From: Xenorhabdus cabanillasii
GTDB taxonomy: Bacteria > Pseudomonadota > Gammaproteobacteria > Enterobacterales > Enterobacteriaceae
Assembly (NCBI RefSeq): GCF_003386665.1
Contig: NZ_QTUB01000001.1
Location: forward strand, 2,418,001 to 2,482,000
Length of the DNA: 64,000 nt
Reading direction: 5' to 3'
The position numbers were made by a program, and so were the translations under genes. Below the pieces are notes generated by a model. The model did not search any database, was not told where the DNA came from, and saw only the letters and a program-made list of their open reading frames with translations. Positions 9,093-22,126 of this stretch are shown in pieces; the stretch's first letter is position 1, and the number at the start of each line of letters is the position of its first letter.

Positions 9093-9338
9093 CTGTCTGA
9101 TTTATTAAATGTATATTCTGAATTTTTATTATTTTGGGTGATTACATTCCCGTGCGGTAGCTATAAGGCCTTAAGTTTTATATTTAACCTGAAAATTAAC
9201 CTATTACTTAAATCATCAAGATAAATATTACGAACCAAATTTCTATAAAATGAAACTTACAAAGGGGAGTCGTGATGAATATATCTGAACGTAAGACGTT
9301 ATTATCTGAATATCTCTGTAAACTTTATTTGTGGTTAT

Positions 9339-9618
9339 TTGGCGGAAATGTCCAGTAGTCTGCTTGCCTCTCAACTTATTTACTCCTCAGCGACAAAAGC
9401 CAAAGAACTCAGGGATGAAGATGCTCTTGAAAAAAATACTTCAGGCCAGACTTTTCGTATCACAGGAAGCGGGAGTGAGTACTGCAAAAGCAGTTCAGAT
9501 CCATGGTGGTTACGGTTGTGATGAGATGAACGGTATCAGCCGGTTTTATCGCAATGCAAAAATTTTTCAGGTTGTTGAAGGAAGTAATGAATTGCAAAAA
9601 ATGCTGCCTGGTAAGTAA
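9339..9618 (+). pseudogene. Acyl-CoA dehydrogenase, C-terminal remnant with frameshift
   Basis: Two overlapping frames join into the C-terminal domain of an acyl-CoA dehydrogenase. The first reads AEMSSSLLASQLIYSSATKA to about position 9440; the second continues GVSTAKAVQIHGGYGCDEMN, FYRNAKIFQVVEGSNELQKM. These match the family signature (aVQihGGyGy...r.yRdaki..i.EGtnEi). The frame change lies in the A-run around 9430-9445. The N-terminal ~270 residues are absent, although a short ORF with a good ribosome site starts at 9274. Lying 100 bp before an NRPS gene, it may be a relic of the same biosynthetic cluster. Confidence 0.75.
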
Positions 9619-9722
9619 ATTTGTACTCAGTACAGCTATAACGCTGCACTGACTTATCCATAAAAGATCACCAATAAAAATATGCGGACTCTGTTTTTTT
9701 AATCAAAACGAGGGGTCACATC

Positions 9723-12700
9723 ATGAATAATCGATCAATTTTTAGATTGGCCCGGTCACAACAGGCCATTTTTAAAATGGAGCTGTATAACCTCTCCGGG
9801 TATCAATTTTATTTTGGCGGGATCACGCGTTTACGAGGAGATATTTCTCTGGAGCGGATTGCGCGTGCTGCTGAACACGTCCGCAATACGCAAGATATTT
9901 TTCGCATCGGATTTATTAATAAAGCGTTGCATGGACAGCAAACAGAAAGTGAAGCATTGGCAACCGAAGCTACAGAAATGGAATGGTTCGGTATTCGACA
10001 CGATCGCCCCCGGGCAGAAGTAGAGAAAGCCGATTTCAGCGAATATCCCAATCCTAAAGAAGAGTTTGAATGTTGGGTCGAGCGTCAGCTATTGGTGAAA
10101 GAGGATTTATCACTCACACCAGTGAAGATCTTTGCTGTACGTTTTCAGCCTGATCAATCAGGCTGGTTTTTAAAAGCTCACCATGCTGCGCTGGATGGGA
10201 TAGGAGTGGCTATATTGCAGAGTCACCTGATCAAAGAATTGGAACAAGAAAACCCGGATTCAGCAATCAAACAAACCGAATCCTTTTTACTCTCCAATGC
10301 TGAGGAAGAACAAAATTATGAGTATTCCCGGCGTTTTGAAAGAGATGCTGCGTATTGGCAGGGGATTTTTGGAGAAACTTCGCCAACAGATGTCCGAAAA
10401 ATATCCCGCCGTTATCCGATAGGTGATTATCGTGGAGCAGAACCACGCTCCATGCGGATAGAAGCAGCTGTGTCCCAATCGCAAAATGAGATATTATTCC
10501 GCTTTGAAAATAGTGGTGGTTCTATTTTCAGATTGTTTTTCACTGCGGTTGCTTATACGCAAATGGTGATTGAAGATAGCAACTGTGTGTTATTACAGGC
10601 ACCTATTGGTAATCGCTGGAGCAGGGAAGAGAAACAGACTATCTCAATGGGAGTGGCACCTGTCTTGGTGCCTGTGTTTCGTCAGGATGGACAGACAGCC
10701 GCAGACTGTTACCAGATCCTGCAAAAACATTTGCAAAAAGCACTTATACACTCACGTTATGCGCCCGCGACCCGTTGGGGAGAATTAGCATCACCGGACT
10801 GGAAGCAGATCATTCCCGTTTTTGGTGTCTCTTACCAAACAGGTAAATTTCAGAAAACCAGCAGTTATACGGAAACAATAATTGAACACCGTCAGGCCGT
10901 CGAATCTCTGTTTGCTACCATCCATCTCCATGACCGTTTTGCAGATGGTTATTTGGCGATTGAAGCTGATTTCCGCAGAATATGGTCACCCGAACAATGT
11001 CATGCCTTTCTGCAAACTGTGCTTAATTATGCAGTAGATATTGCGGTTGAGGTTATGACACAAGAGCACACCGATCATCATCCGGAAGAGCATTATACCT
11101 CTGACGAATGTTCGGCAGAGCCAATAGGTGTTCATTTACTTAAAGCATTTGAATGTTATACGGATAACGCTTTATTTAGGCTAAACGGAGAAAATAGTGC
11201 GTTTACTTACCATGAGGGTTTACAGTGGATGCACCGTTTCAGTATGCGATTGCATGATATGCATACTGATAATAAACCTGTACTCATCCTGGGCAGACGT
11301 ACCCCTGAAACAGTACTGGCTTATCTGGCATGTCTGATTAAAAACGTAACGGTTGTGCCTGTCTGCCCCACGACAACCCCGACAGAAAGACTATTAACTA
11401 TCATCCGTAATTCCGGGGCTTCCCTGTGTATTTACACCGAAGCTGAGCAAAACTTAGCTGAGACACTGAATTTACCTTTGCTGCGGATTTCTTTGCATAA
11501 GGGAGATAGCGCTCAGAAAAGGATCATTCAGGAACAGATTGCCTCGACGTTGTATTCCTCAACATCGTATTCTGAAATTCAGCATACATCCTGTAATCCG
11601 GCTTATATTCTGTATACCTCCGGCTCGACGGGAGAACCGAAAGGCATTGCCATTTCTTCTGTTGCATTGGCTAACTATGCGCTGGCAGCGAAAGCAGCAT
11701 ATGCTGCTGAAATTCCATTTAACACGCCTCTGTTTACTTCCTTTGGGTTTGACCTGACGCAAACCGCTATCTTAGTGCCCGTTTTGTCAGGAGGATTTAT
11801 CCAACCCCATGAACAAGATATTCGTGATAACCCTGAATTGTTACATACTCTGCTCACCGATGAATCTCTGACAGGTGTTAAATGCACACCATCCCATCTG
11901 TCTTTGTTGATCGAGCATGGTATATCCACCAGACAACACCCACTGACTTTTGTTGTCGGCGGTGAAAACCTGCCAGCTTCGTTGGTGAACAAAGCCCTGG
12001 ATTGTTTGCCGTCAGGCAGTGAGATTATCAATGAATATGGGCCAACGGAGGCTACAGTTGGCTGCTGTATTTATTCAGTAAACAGTATTTATTCGATAAA
12101 CAATGATTCTGCAAGCATTGAGGAAGAAAAAAACGCGCCTGCTCTTATTACGCCGATTGGTACAGCACTGGGTAAAGCAGAAATATCGATCAGGGATCGT
12201 TGGGGGCAAATTATGCCCCGTGGTTTTCGTGGGGAAATCTGGATTAGCGGGCCTGTACTGGCAGATGGCTATCTGAACGATAGCGTTCAGACAGAAGCAA
12301 AATTTGTGTTCAGTGCGGATAAACAATGCCGTTGGTATCGTACAGGGGATTTAGGGGTGCAGGATGAACAAGGCATATTCCACTGTATCGGGCGTATTGA
12401 TGATGAGTTTAAAGTGCGTGGTCACCGGATCCATCCGGTGGAAATTGAAAAAGCCGTGGAAGATGTGCTGGCACAGTTTGGTCAATCAGAGGATCATAAT
12501 CGGCAGTTAAAGGCATTGAAATTAGTCATTGATGAAGCCGCAGGCATAGCGGGTTATGAAACTATTGCCTTGTGCAGTAATCGACCAATCCCGCATGAAA
12601 GTCACCAATTCCAAAATAAATTAAAAGAAAAAATAGCTGAGTCCTGGTTGCCGAATCTGTATTGCACTGTGCAACCCTGGCCAATAAATGCTAACGGTAA

Positions 12701-13106
12701 GGTTGATATAGCGCTGCTTACCTCCGTTGCTGAAACTTACCGCAGGTCATTTATTGATGTTGCACAGTGTGTATTAACTGATAAACAGGCAGCCGATAAA
12801 AAAACACAGCAACAGGCCGAAAACTATAATCTGCCTTTATGGCTGGATGAGGAATTTCTCAGGCCAGTTTGGCCTCAGTCTGTGGATCTGACTGTTTCAT
12901 TTCTTGAACTGGGAGGAGATTCGATCAAAGCAATTCGCCTTGTCGCATTATTAGCGAAAAGAGGCGTTAAACTAGAGATTAAGGAATTGCTGACTTTGAC
13001 AGCATTAGGTGCAGTATTGGAAGCGGCCTGTGCTGAACAGCCAGTAGGCTGTACAACTGATGCCGCAGTACTGGAAAAGCCATTGAAATCAGAAGACGTA
13101 TCGTAG
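9723..13106 (+). CDS. Stand-alone NRPS module, C-A-T, predicted to load asparagine
   Basis: This 1127-aa enzyme is one complete nonribosomal peptide synthetase module. The condensation domain (about residues 5-440) carries the catalytic HHAALDG (153-159). The adenylation domain (about 475-970) has YTSGSTGEPKG (~630), NEYGPTEAT, YRTGDLG, and the catalytic Lys in NGKVD. The carrier domain has LGGDSIKA with the phosphopantetheine Ser at 1067. No thioesterase, reductase or epimerase follows. Pocket residues aligned by eye to GrsA read D-L-T-K-V-G-E-V-G-K, close to the code for Asn. A C domain at the extreme N-terminus suggests that it condenses an acyl or aminoacyl donor from another protein onto the loaded amino acid. 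It replaces pdxK, which lies between cysM and crr in E. coli. Product unknown. Confidence 0.9.
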   Translation: MNNRSIFRLARSQQAIFKMELYNLSGYQFYFGGITRLRGDISLERIARAAEHVRNTQDIFRIGFINKALHGQQTESEALATEATEMEWFGIRHDRPRAEVEKADFSEYPNPKEEFECWVERQLLVKEDLSLTPVKIFAVRFQPDQSGWFLKAHHAALDGIGVAILQSHLIKELEQENPDSAIKQTESFLLSNAEEEQNYEYSRRFERDAAYWQGIFGETSPTDVRKISRRYPIGDYRGAEPRSMRIEAAVSQSQNEILFRFENSGGSIFRLFFTAVAYTQMVIEDSNCVLLQAPIGNRWSREEKQTISMGVAPVLVPVFRQDGQTAADCYQILQKHLQKALIHSRYAPATRWGELASPDWKQIIPVFGVSYQTGKFQKTSSYTETIIEHRQAVESLFATIHLHDRFADGYLAIEADFRRIWSPEQCHAFLQTVLNYAVDIAVEVMTQEHTDHHPEEHYTSDECSAEPIGVHLLKAFECYTDNALFRLNGENSAFTYHEGLQWMHRFSMRLHDMHTDNKPVLILGRRTPETVLAYLACLIKNVTVVPVCPTTTPTERLLTIIRNSGASLCIYTEAEQNLAETLNLPLLRISLHKGDSAQKRIIQEQIASTLYSSTSYSEIQHTSCNPAYILYTSGSTGEPKGIAISSVALANYALAAKAAYAAEIPFNTPLFTSFGFDLTQTAILVPVLSGGFIQPHEQDIRDNPELLHTLLTDESLTGVKCTPSHLSLLIEHGISTRQHPLTFVVGGENLPASLVNKALDCLPSGSEIINEYGPTEATVGCCIYSVNSIYSINNDSASIEEEKNAPALITPIGTALGKAEISIRDRWGQIMPRGFRGEIWISGPVLADGYLNDSVQTEAKFVFSADKQCRWYRTGDLGVQDEQGIFHCIGRIDDEFKVRGHRIHPVEIEKAVEDVLAQFGQSEDHNRQLKALKLVIDEAAGIAGYETIALCSNRPIPHESHQFQNKLKEKIAESWLPNLYCTVQPWPINANGKVDIALLTSVAETYRRSFIDVAQCVLTDKQAADKKTQQQAENYNLPLWLDEEFLRPVWPQSVDLTVSFLELGGDSIKAIRLVALLAKRGVKLEIKELLTLTALGAVLEAACAEQPVGCTTDAAVLEKPLKSEDVS

Positions 13107-13361
13107 GAGTTAATAGCCGCCAATTTAGCCAGTGTTCACTGGTATCAATAAATTTTTTTCCTGCGACATCGGCATTGACGGATATCGAATGAAAGCTGCA
13201 AAAAAACAGCAGTAATGTATTGATATCGTGGTCAATTATCTTGATGTGCTCTGTCAGATGTTTCATGTTTGCCCGTTGGTGCGGACAATGGTTGATGCAG
13301 GGTATTTGGGGGTATAACAGGTAATAGTTTTATAAGTATTAAGTTTTTTGTTTACCCATAA

Positions 13362-13424
13362 AAAAATCGCCCTGTTTTATCAGATATCGTTATTGCTTAA
13401 CCCAATAAAACAGAGGCGATTCAT
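13362..13424 (-). terminator. Terminator for ptsHI-crr
   Basis: On the minus strand, AATCGCCTCTGTTTTAT pairs with ATAAAACAGGGCGATT across a ~23-base loop and runs into a T6 tract (A-run at 13363-13369 on the plus strand). It lies just after the crr stop. The segment 13107-13361 after the NRPS has no recognisable gene. Confidence 0.75.
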
Positions 13425-13446
13425 ATGCAGCTCATCAATGGCGTTG

Positions 13447-13956
13447 TTACTTTTTGATGCGCATGATGACAGATTCACCGACGGTCACAGCGCCATTCAA
13501 TTTAGATAACTCCTTGATTTCATCCATGTTAGAAATAACAACAGGAGTTAAGGTTGACTTAGCTCTTTCCTCCAGAAATGCCAAATCAAATTCTAAAACC
13601 AGATCGCCTTTTTGCACACGCTGACCTTCTTCGGCAATACGTTTAAAGCCTTCGCCTTTCAGTTCAACGGTATCAATACCGAAATGAACAAACAGTTCTA
13701 TCCCGCTGTCTGATTCGATAGAGAAAGCGTGATTAGTTTCGAAGATTTTACCAATGGTGCCATCAACAGGAGAAACAATCTTATTGCCTGTAGGTTTAAT
13801 GGCGATACCATCACCTACAATTTTTTCAGCAAAAACAACATCTGGAACATCTTCGATATTAACTATCTCACCTGATAACGGGGCGATAATTTCAATACTG
13901 CCACTGTTTTTTTTATCATCTGAAACCAAAGATTTCAGCTTATCAAGCAGACCCAT
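13447..13956 (-). CDS. crr: PTS glucose-specific enzyme IIA (Crr)
   Basis: Crr passes phosphate from HPr to the glucose permease and, in its unphosphorylated form, inhibits other sugar permeases; phosphorylated Crr stimulates adenylate cyclase. The 169-aa protein has the two active-site histidines in NHAF (His76) and [14 protein letters not shown] (His91, the phosphorylated one). It is the last gene of ptsH-ptsI-crr, 65 bp after ptsI, and has the standard length. Confidence 0.97.
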   Translation of the reverse strand: MGLLDKLKSLVSDDKKNSGSIEIIAPLSGEIVNIEDVPDVVFAEKIVGDGIAIKPTGNKIVSPVDGTIGKIFETNHAFSIESDSGIELFVHFGIDTVELKGEGFKRIAEEGQRVQKGDLVLEFDLAFLEERAKSTLTPVVISNMDEIKELSKLNGAVTVGESVIMRIKK

Positions 13957-14021
13957 AAATCTTCTCCTAATTGTTTTAATGGGACCGTGTTCTGGCTAAC
14001 GTGCTATTTTGGTTAACGTAC

Positions 14022-15749
14022 TTAGCAGAGAGTTTTTTCTCTGATGAACGTGTCAACCAACTCTATCAATTCTTGTGCGGTTGGCTGAGTCAATGCTTGC
14101 TCTGCCAGTGCTTTTGCATCATCGTAATTTGCATTACGGATGATTTTCTTAATACTTGGAATTGATATTGCACTCATACTGAATTCATCCAATCCCATGC
14201 CTAAGAGCAATAGTGTAGCGCGTTCATCTCCAGCCAGCTCTCCACACATACCCGTCCATTTACCTTCTGCGTGTGAGGCATCAATAACCTGTTTGATAAG
14301 GCTCAACACTGCTGGTGACATTGGGTTATAAAGATGAGAGATCAGCTCATTACCACGGTCTACCGCAAGAGTATACTGAGTTAGATCGTTTGTCCCAATA
14401 CTAAAAAAGTCAACTTCTTTTGCAAGATGTTTAGCAATGGTTGCAGCAGCAGGTGTTTCTACCATGATGCCGACTTCAATCGATTCATCAAACGCTTTAT
14501 TTTCATTGCGTAATTGATCTTTGAGCAACATCAGTTCTGCTTTCAGCTCCCGGATTTCCTCAACTGAAATAATCATAGGGAACATGATGCGGAGTTTACC
14601 AAATGCGGACGCTCGCAGGATAGCACGCAATTGAGAATGTAAGATTTCTTTACGATCAAGACAAATTCGGATTGCACGCCAGCCAAGGAATGGGTTCTCC
14701 TCTTTGGGCAGGTTCATATAAGGCAGATCTTTATCACCACCGATATCCATAGTACGGATAATAACCGCCTGATTACCAACGGCTTCTGCGACTGCTTTAT
14801 AGGCTTCAAATTGCTCTTCTTCAGTCGGCAGAGAATCACGATCCATAAACAAGAATTCAGTGCGGTATAAGCCTACGCCTTCTGCGCCGTTGCGCTCTGC
14901 CCCCGTAATATCGCGAACTGTACCGATATTGGCGCAAACTTCCACTTGATGACCATCCAGCGTGATAGCAGGCAGATCTTTCAGTTTTGCCAGCTCTGCT
15001 TTTTCTGACAAATATTCACTTTTGATTTTTTTTAGTTGTTCAATTTCGGAGTCAGATGGGTCTACGTAGATGTGATTATTGACAGCATCTAAGATAAGGT
15101 AATTGCCATTTTTTATTTGGGTTGTGGCATTGGTTGTACCCACAATTGCGGGTAATTCCAACGAACGTGCCATGATTGAGGTGTGAGATGTGCGGCCACC
15201 TAAGTCAGTAATGAAACCTAGCACTTTATCCAGATTAAGTTGTGCGGTTTCTGAAGGTGTTAAATCATTGGCAACCAGAATAACTTCTTCTGTGATAGAG
15301 CCTAAGTCAATAATCGGCATACCCAGAATATTTTTCAGCAGACGTTTACCAATATCACGAACATCGGCAGCACGTTCTTTCAAATATTCATCATCCAGCT
15401 CTTCCAGTGCTTTGGCCTGATCTTCGATCACTGAATAAACAGCGGCATCTGCTGTAGTCAGATTTTTCTTTATCAGAGTAATGATTTCCTGTTCCAGTTC
15501 CTCATCTTCCAGCAACATGATGTGGCCTTCGAAGATTTCAGCTTTTTCTGCCCCCAAATTTTTTTCTGCTGTATTTTTAATGATTTCTAATTGAGCAGAG
15601 GCTTTGTTGCGCCCTTGTTTAAAGCGTGAGATCTCTTGTTCGACTTGTTCAGGAATGATTTTTTTGTGATTGATAATAATGGGATCTTCTTTCAGTAATA
15701 ATGCTTTACCGAAAGTAATACCTGGTGATACTAAGATGCCTGAAATCAT
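14022..15749 (-). CDS. ptsI: PTS enzyme I (phosphoenolpyruvate-protein phosphotransferase)
   Basis: Enzyme I takes phosphate from PEP onto its active His and gives it to HPr. The 575-aa protein has [13 protein letters not shown] with His189, the PEP-binding segments [15 protein letters not shown] and [17 protein letters not shown], and Cys in [14 protein letters not shown] set the start at 15749 ([10 protein letters not shown]), which matches the E. coli protein exactly in length; a longer frame adds 13 residues (MKKYNHPQL...) outside the family. It lies between ptsH and crr on the same strand. Confidence 0.97.
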   Translation of the reverse strand: MISGILVSPGITFGKALLLKEDPIIINHKKIIPEQVEQEISRFKQGRNKASAQLEIIKNTAEKNLGAEKAEIFEGHIMLLEDEELEQEIITLIKKNLTTADAAVYSVIEDQAKALEELDDEYLKERAADVRDIGKRLLKNILGMPIIDLGSITEEVILVANDLTPSETAQLNLDKVLGFITDLGGRTSHTSIMARSLELPAIVGTTNATTQIKNGNYLILDAVNNHIYVDPSDSEIEQLKKIKSEYLSEKAELAKLKDLPAITLDGHQVEVCANIGTVRDITGAERNGAEGVGLYRTEFLFMDRDSLPTEEEQFEAYKAVAEAVGNQAVIIRTMDIGGDKDLPYMNLPKEENPFLGWRAIRICLDRKEILHSQLRAILRASAFGKLRIMFPMIISVEEIRELKAELMLLKDQLRNENKAFDESIEVGIMVETPAAATIAKHLAKEVDFFSIGTNDLTQYTLAVDRGNELISHLYNPMSPAVLSLIKQVIDASHAEGKWTGMCGELAGDERATLLLLGMGLDEFSMSAISIPSIKKIIRNANYDDAKALAEQALTQPTAQELIELVDTFIREKTLC

Positions 15750-15885
15750 ATTATATGACCTTAACTGCGGGTGATTATATTTCTTCATTGCGCCTTCAGA
15801 GGGCAGGCTTTAAATATCCCCAGATTTTGTTTTTCTGGGGATAGAACTGGATGATATGAAATAGACTGGCTTTACAAGCGGATGA

Positions 15886-16143
15886 TTATTCCAATTCACC
15901 CATCAGCTTAACTAAATGTTCAACAGCTTGTTGTTCATCTTCACCTTCAGCAGAGATTGTTACGACAGTTCCTTGAGTCAGTCCCAGCGTTTGCAACTTA
16001 AACAGACTTTTCGCACTGGCTGATTTGCCGCCGGAAGTAAGAGTGATATCAGAAGAAAAACCTTTTGCTTCTTTGACGAACTGTGCAGCAGGGCGGGTGT
16101 GAAGGCCATTTGGTGCAGTAATAGTAACTTCTTGCTGGAACAT
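15886..16143 (-). CDS. ptsH: Phosphocarrier protein HPr
   Basis: HPr carries phosphate from enzyme I to the sugar-specific IIA proteins. The 85-aa protein is of standard size, with the active His15 in [13 protein letters not shown] and Ser46 in [14 protein letters not shown]. It is first in ptsH-ptsI-crr; ptsI follows after ~135 bp. A long 5' region (16144-16540) separates it from cysK, where the promoters must lie. Confidence 0.97.
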   Translation of the reverse strand: MFQQEVTITAPNGLHTRPAAQFVKEAKGFSSDITLTSGGKSASAKSLFKLQTLGLTQGTVVTISAEGEDEQQAVEHLVKLMGELE

Positions 16144-16263
16144 AGTATTTCCTCAATAACTTAAATTTCGTTGATAAGCCAAGAGAATGCTAAAACTAGT
16201 TTAGCTGGATTATTTCTGACTTGTACAACCGTTAAACCGATAATGATATGTACCTTTTTTTCT

Positions 16264-16334
16264 TTCAAGTTGTTTCATTGTTATTGGCGGCATTCATTTG
16301 CAACCTTGATACAACTCGAAATTTATTGGGTATA
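16264..16334. repeat. Dispersed intergenic repeat (copy 2)
   Basis: The element begins CTTTCAAGTTG and ends CAACTCGAAATTTATTGGGTAT, with TTGCAACCTTG inside. The outer arms are inverted (CAAGTTG/CAACTCG). It shares both ends with the copy at 21765 but has a much shorter centre. It lies in the ~400-bp ptsH/cysK gap, which has no gene. Confidence 0.55.
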
Positions 16335-16539
16335 AAGTGTATTAAATCATTATCAAAAAATTAACACACTTGATGCTATTCAATTGTTGATTGAATGTTA
16401 ACACATGCCAACCAAATATGAGTTGAACCCTTTGTGGTTGTCTGCGATTAATTTCGTGCATCAAAATAATTACTGGTTAAATACTAAAGCTACTTGAATA
16501 AATCATCTAGGAAAGTTTTAAACTTTGATCTGATGCACA

Positions 16540-16567
16540 AAAAAGCACCCTCGCGGTGCTTTTTTAT
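16540..16567 (-). terminator. Bidirectional terminator after cysK
   Basis: AAAAAAGCACC-ctcgc-GGTGCTTTTTT is a compact 5-bp GC-rich hairpin with A and T runs either side. It lies 33 bp past the cysK stop and could also stop transcripts from the other side. Confidence 0.85.
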
Positions 16568-16599
16568 CAAAAAAATTGAAAAAATAATGAGGTGATAAA

Positions 16600-17553
16600 T
16601 TAGTCAGTGACCAAATCAGCAAACAGTGCTGTGCTCAGGTAACGTTCAGCAGAAGAAGGCAGGATGACAACAATATTTTTATTCTTGTATTCATCTTCCT
16701 GAGATAATTTGATGGCAGCGGCAACGGCAGCACCTGAAGAGATACCAGAAAGAATGCCTTCTTTTTCAGTGAGTTCGCGAGCAACTTTAATCGCTTCTTC
16801 ATTGCTGATTTTAAACACACGGTCAACTAATGTTAAATCCAGGTTATCAGGGATAAAACCTGCGCCGATCCCCTGAATTTTGTGTGGGCCTGGTTTAAGT
16901 TCTTCGTCAGCAAGTTTTTGGCTGATCACAGGCGAATCTTCCGGCTCTACGGCAACAATAGTTACCTGTTTGCCCTGCGTATTTTTCAGATAACGGGCAA
17001 CTCCAGTAATCGTGCCTCCTGTACCTACGCCGGCGACGAAAACATCGACATCACCATCGGTATCTTCCCAAATTTCTGGACCGGTGGTTTTTTCGTGAAT
17101 TTCGGGGTTTGCTGGATTACTGAACTGTTGTAGCAGGACATAACGCTCCGGCGCGTTGTCATGGATCTCATTCGCTTTATCGATAGCCCCTTTCATGCCT
17201 TTAGCACCTTCGGTTAACACTAAGTTAGCCCCCAGAGCTCCTAGCAGCTTACGGCGTTCTAAGCTCATAGTTTCCGGCATAGTTAATGTCAGTTTATAGC
17301 CGCGGGCTGCTGCGACATAAGCAAGTGCGATACCTGTATTACCGCTGGTTGGTTCAATAAGTTCTTTGCCTTTTGTCAAAATGCCACGTTTCTCTGCATC
17401 CCAAATCATGTTGGCGCCAATACGGCATTTCACACTGAAACTTGGATTACGAGACTCTACTTTTGCCAGAATGCGACCATTCCCGAAATTTTTTAAGCGT
17501 ACAAGTGGAGTGTGACCGATGGTTAACGAATTATCTTCATAAATTTTGCTCAT
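16600..17553 (-). CDS. cysK: Cysteine synthase A (CysK)
   Basis: CysK is the main O-acetylserine sulfhydrylase, a PLP enzyme making cysteine from O-acetylserine and sulfide, and the partner of CysE in the cysteine synthase complex. The 317-aa protein shows the PLP Lys42 in [18 protein letters not shown] (69-74), [10 protein letters not shown] and GISSGAA. It is ~6 residues shorter than the E. coli enzyme at the C-terminus. It is in the usual cysK-cysZ neighbourhood, and the two genes are ~180 bp apart. Confidence 0.97.
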   Translation of the reverse strand: MSKIYEDNSLTIGHTPLVRLKNFGNGRILAKVESRNPSFSVKCRIGANMIWDAEKRGILTKGKELIEPTSGNTGIALAYVAAARGYKLTLTMPETMSLERRKLLGALGANLVLTEGAKGMKGAIDKANEIHDNAPERYVLLQQFSNPANPEIHEKTTGPEIWEDTDGDVDVFVAGVGTGGTITGVARYLKNTQGKQVTIVAVEPEDSPVISQKLADEELKPGPHKIQGIGAGFIPDNLDLTLVDRVFKISNEEAIKVARELTEKEGILSGISSGAAVAAAIKLSQEDEYKNKNIVVILPSSAERYLSTALFADLVTD

Positions 17554-17734
17554 TGTCCGATTGCCCCTAAGATACTCTTAAATTCTGATTAATTAACCAT
17601 ACGCGAACATCTTATTAATGGAAATAAGGTTTAAATCTATTCTTATTATATAAAAGAATATTTAGTAATTTATTGTATTACTCCCCTGTATTTTCATTCT
17701 ATTTCATTATTCCTGTGTATTTTTGTATTGGTAA

Positions 17735-18514
17735 TTATTGGTGAGGGGAATGGTTATCCATAACATGCTGAGCGTGATAACGGTCAACCCACATAGCGGT
17801 AGCGCCACAGACGGCAACAGGCATAATAAACAGATTAATGATCGGGATCATAGTTAATACACTGACTGCGGCTCCAAACTGGAGATTGTCAATTTTGTCT
17901 TGCCGTAGGGTATTACGCATATTGGCAAAGCTGACTTTATGGTTATCAAACGGGTAATCACAGTATTGGATGGCCAGCATCCATGCACTGAAAATAAACC
18001 AGATAACCGGAGCCGCAGTCTGCCCGATACCCGGAATAAAATACAACAATAAGAGGGCAATAGCGCGAGGAATATAGTAGAGAATTTTAACTATTTCACG
18101 TTTCAGAATACGGGGAGTATCTTTTATTAGGTCAAGAACACCGGTATCCGGCGCAGGGATACCCGTCAGCTGAGACTCTAATTTTTCTGCTAATAATCCA
18201 TTAAACGGAGAAGCAATAAAATTCGCTAATATACTGAAAAGATAGGTAAAAATTAGTAGCACAAAAATAACAGCCAGTGGCCACAACAAATAACTGAGCC
18301 ATTGTATCCAATCTGGTACTTTATCGAGCGCCCATTGTATCCAGCCATCCAGCCTCTGGTATAACCACCAGAAAGAGCTGCCGAATAGTAAGATATTCGC
18401 CAGTAGAGGCAATAAAACGAATCTCTTGATGCCAGGGCGGGTTATTAAATACCAACCTTGTACAATATAATGAAATCCGCCTAAATGTTTTGGCAATTTT
18501 TTCGAATTCGTCAT
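17735..18514 (-). CDS. cysZ: Sulfate transporter CysZ
   Basis: CysZ is an inner-membrane protein that takes up sulfate for cysteine synthesis. The 259-aa protein has the [23 protein letters not shown] start, several long hydrophobic segments, and a C-terminal [13 protein letters not shown]. It lies next to cysK and divergent from zipA, as in E. coli. Confidence 0.93.
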   Translation of the reverse strand: MTNSKKLPKHLGGFHYIVQGWYLITRPGIKRFVLLPLLANILLFGSSFWWLYQRLDGWIQWALDKVPDWIQWLSYLLWPLAVIFVLLIFTYLFSILANFIASPFNGLLAEKLESQLTGIPAPDTGVLDLIKDTPRILKREIVKILYYIPRAIALLLLYFIPGIGQTAAPVIWFIFSAWMLAIQYCDYPFDNHKVSFANMRNTLRQDKIDNLQFGAAVSVLTMIPIINLFIMPVAVCGATAMWVDRYHAQHVMDNHSPHQ

Positions 18515-18734
18515 ATTTTCTTATTCTCTCTTAGAGGATTGAGGCGGTATGATATAGGCAGGATTTTCCACTGACCAGTAGTTTTGTGTGTGAAAAACAC
18601 TCGAAAAAACAGGAGATATCTCTCTTTATGATAAGAAAAGTCTGTAGAGGCTTGCACTTGTGCTATTTGACAAATACTCTTATCTAAAGAATATTCCGCC
18701 GTGGTGGCAATTAATTTAAACAACAGAGATAGCA

Positions 18735-19652
18735 ATGATGCAGGATTTGCGTCTGATATTAATCGTTGTTGGTGCGATAGCCATAATAGCTTTGCTATTA
18801 CATGGGTTGTGGACCAGCCGTAAAGAGCGTTCGTCACTCTTTCGTGATCGCCCAGTGAAACCTCATAAACAGGAGCGTCGGGAAGAGTTAGAGGATAATG
18901 ATGTCGATGAGCTGTTTAATAATTCATCAAAATCACGTGTTCAGGAGCCAGTTAAATCTCGTCATGAACATCGTGAAGAGCCGATTATTGAGCGCGATTC
19001 ACCTGATTTATCAGAAGTAACATCTGATGATGGAGTTGATCCTTTACTTTCAAAGCAACAACCTGAAGCGTCTGTGACAAAGGTGAAAGCTATTGATGAA
19101 AGTCAGAAAGAATCACAACTTGGCCTGTTTGGATCTGTTGAGAAAAATAGTGCAGAAGGTGCGGAAACAGAAGTTGTTCAGGAGCAGTCAAAGTCAGAAA
19201 ATGCAACGAAAACTGAAACTGAGCAAACTAAAAAAGAAACCGTGTTGGTATTGCATGTAGCTGCTCATCACGGTCAGGAGTTAAATGGCGAAGTACTGCT
19301 TCAGAGCATTTTGCAATCAGGTTTCCGGTTTGGTGATATGAATATCTTCCATCGTCACTTAAACCCATCGGGTAGTGGTGCGGTGCTGTTCAGTTTGGCT
19401 AATATGGTTAAGCCGGGGTCATTTGATCCAGAACGTATGGTAGATTTCAGCACTCCGGGGATCTCAATGTTTATGCTCGTACCTTCCTATGGCGATTCTA
19501 ATCAGAATTTCAAACTGATGTTGCAGGCAGCGCAACGTATTGCTTCTGATGTGGGTGGTGTGGTGTTAGATGCCGAGCGTAAAATGCTTACACCGCAAAT
19601 GATCGAAACTTATAAGGCACGTATTCGTGATACGCTCAGTGCCCAGGAATAA
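18735..19652 (+). CDS. zipA: Cell division protein ZipA
   Basis: ZipA tethers FtsZ to the inner membrane and helps form the division ring. The 305-aa protein has the N-terminal anchor [20 protein letters not shown], a basic patch ([13 protein letters not shown]), a long charged, low-complexity linker (residues ~40-165), and the FtsZ-binding domain from [15 protein letters not shown] to the end. The linker is Glu/Lys/Ser-rich instead of Pro/Gln-rich as in E. coli. It is followed by a terminator and ligA. Confidence 0.95.
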   Translation: MMQDLRLILIVVGAIAIIALLLHGLWTSRKERSSLFRDRPVKPHKQERREELEDNDVDELFNNSSKSRVQEPVKSRHEHREEPIIERDSPDLSEVTSDDGVDPLLSKQQPEASVTKVKAIDESQKESQLGLFGSVEKNSAEGAETEVVQEQSKSENATKTETEQTKKETVLVLHVAAHHGQELNGEVLLQSILQSGFRFGDMNIFHRHLNPSGSGAVLFSLANMVKPGSFDPERMVDFSTPGISMFMLVPSYGDSNQNFKLMLQAAQRIASDVGGVVLDAERKMLTPQMIETYKARIRDTLSAQE

Positions 19653-19668
19653 ATCCTCTTTTTAGTAT

Positions 19669-19693
19669 TAAGCCCCCGCCTAGTCGGGGGTTT
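19669..19693 (+). terminator. Terminator between zipA and ligA
   Basis: AAGCCCCCGC-ctag-TCGGGGGTTTTT forms a short GC-rich hairpin followed by a T-run. ligA starts ~20 bp later, so its promoter would lie upstream within zipA or readthrough occurs. Confidence 0.8.
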
Positions 19694-19707
19694 TTCATCT
19701 CTGGTGA

Positions 19708-21747
<2,040 letters not shown>

Positions 21748-21764
21748 TAATAAATATCCCCTTT

Positions 21765-21970
21765 GTCTTTCAAGTTGCCCCTCTGTTGGCTGCGCTACTT
21801 TGTTACAACTACACCCCGGTCACATAGTAGTTTTCTATGCTCCCGGGGATTCATGAGAGTCTCCTGCCTCTCACCGGAGGCCAGCCTTTGGTTGGTAAAT
21901 TCGTTCCCGACGAGTTTGTCATTCCCTTGCTGGCGCGGTGCAATTTGAAATCTATTGGGTATAGAAAAGA
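21765..21970. repeat. Dispersed intergenic repeat (copy 3, long form)
   Basis: The ~200-bp element begins CTTTCAAGTTGCCCC, contains CTGTTGGCTGCGCTAC near the left and GCAATTTGAAATCTATTGGG at the right, so its ends form an imperfect inverted repeat. Internal palindromes (ctcccgggga, ctcaccggagg) add structure. Shorter relatives lie at 8.8, 16.3 and 33.5 kb. It looks like the full form of a non-coding mobile repeat common in Photorhabdus/Xenorhabdus genomes. The remaining gap to nupC has only a possible regulatory site. Confidence 0.65.
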
Positions 21971-22126
21971 AAATTTTCAGGAAAGAAGTGCTATTGGGGT
22001 TCTTGATAATAAACCTTAATAGCGCCTTTAAATAAGATATTTTTGCATACATAGTAGCCACATTCCGGCTTAAAGTGTGATCAGGTTTGCTAAATAGGAA
22101 TTTGTTGCCGCTCTATAGTAAATTAA

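Noticed and set aside
13107..13361. A thioesterase or second module after the NRPS
   Set aside because: The T domain is followed by a stop and ~250 bp without any reading frame of such a family; short frames there are non-coding.
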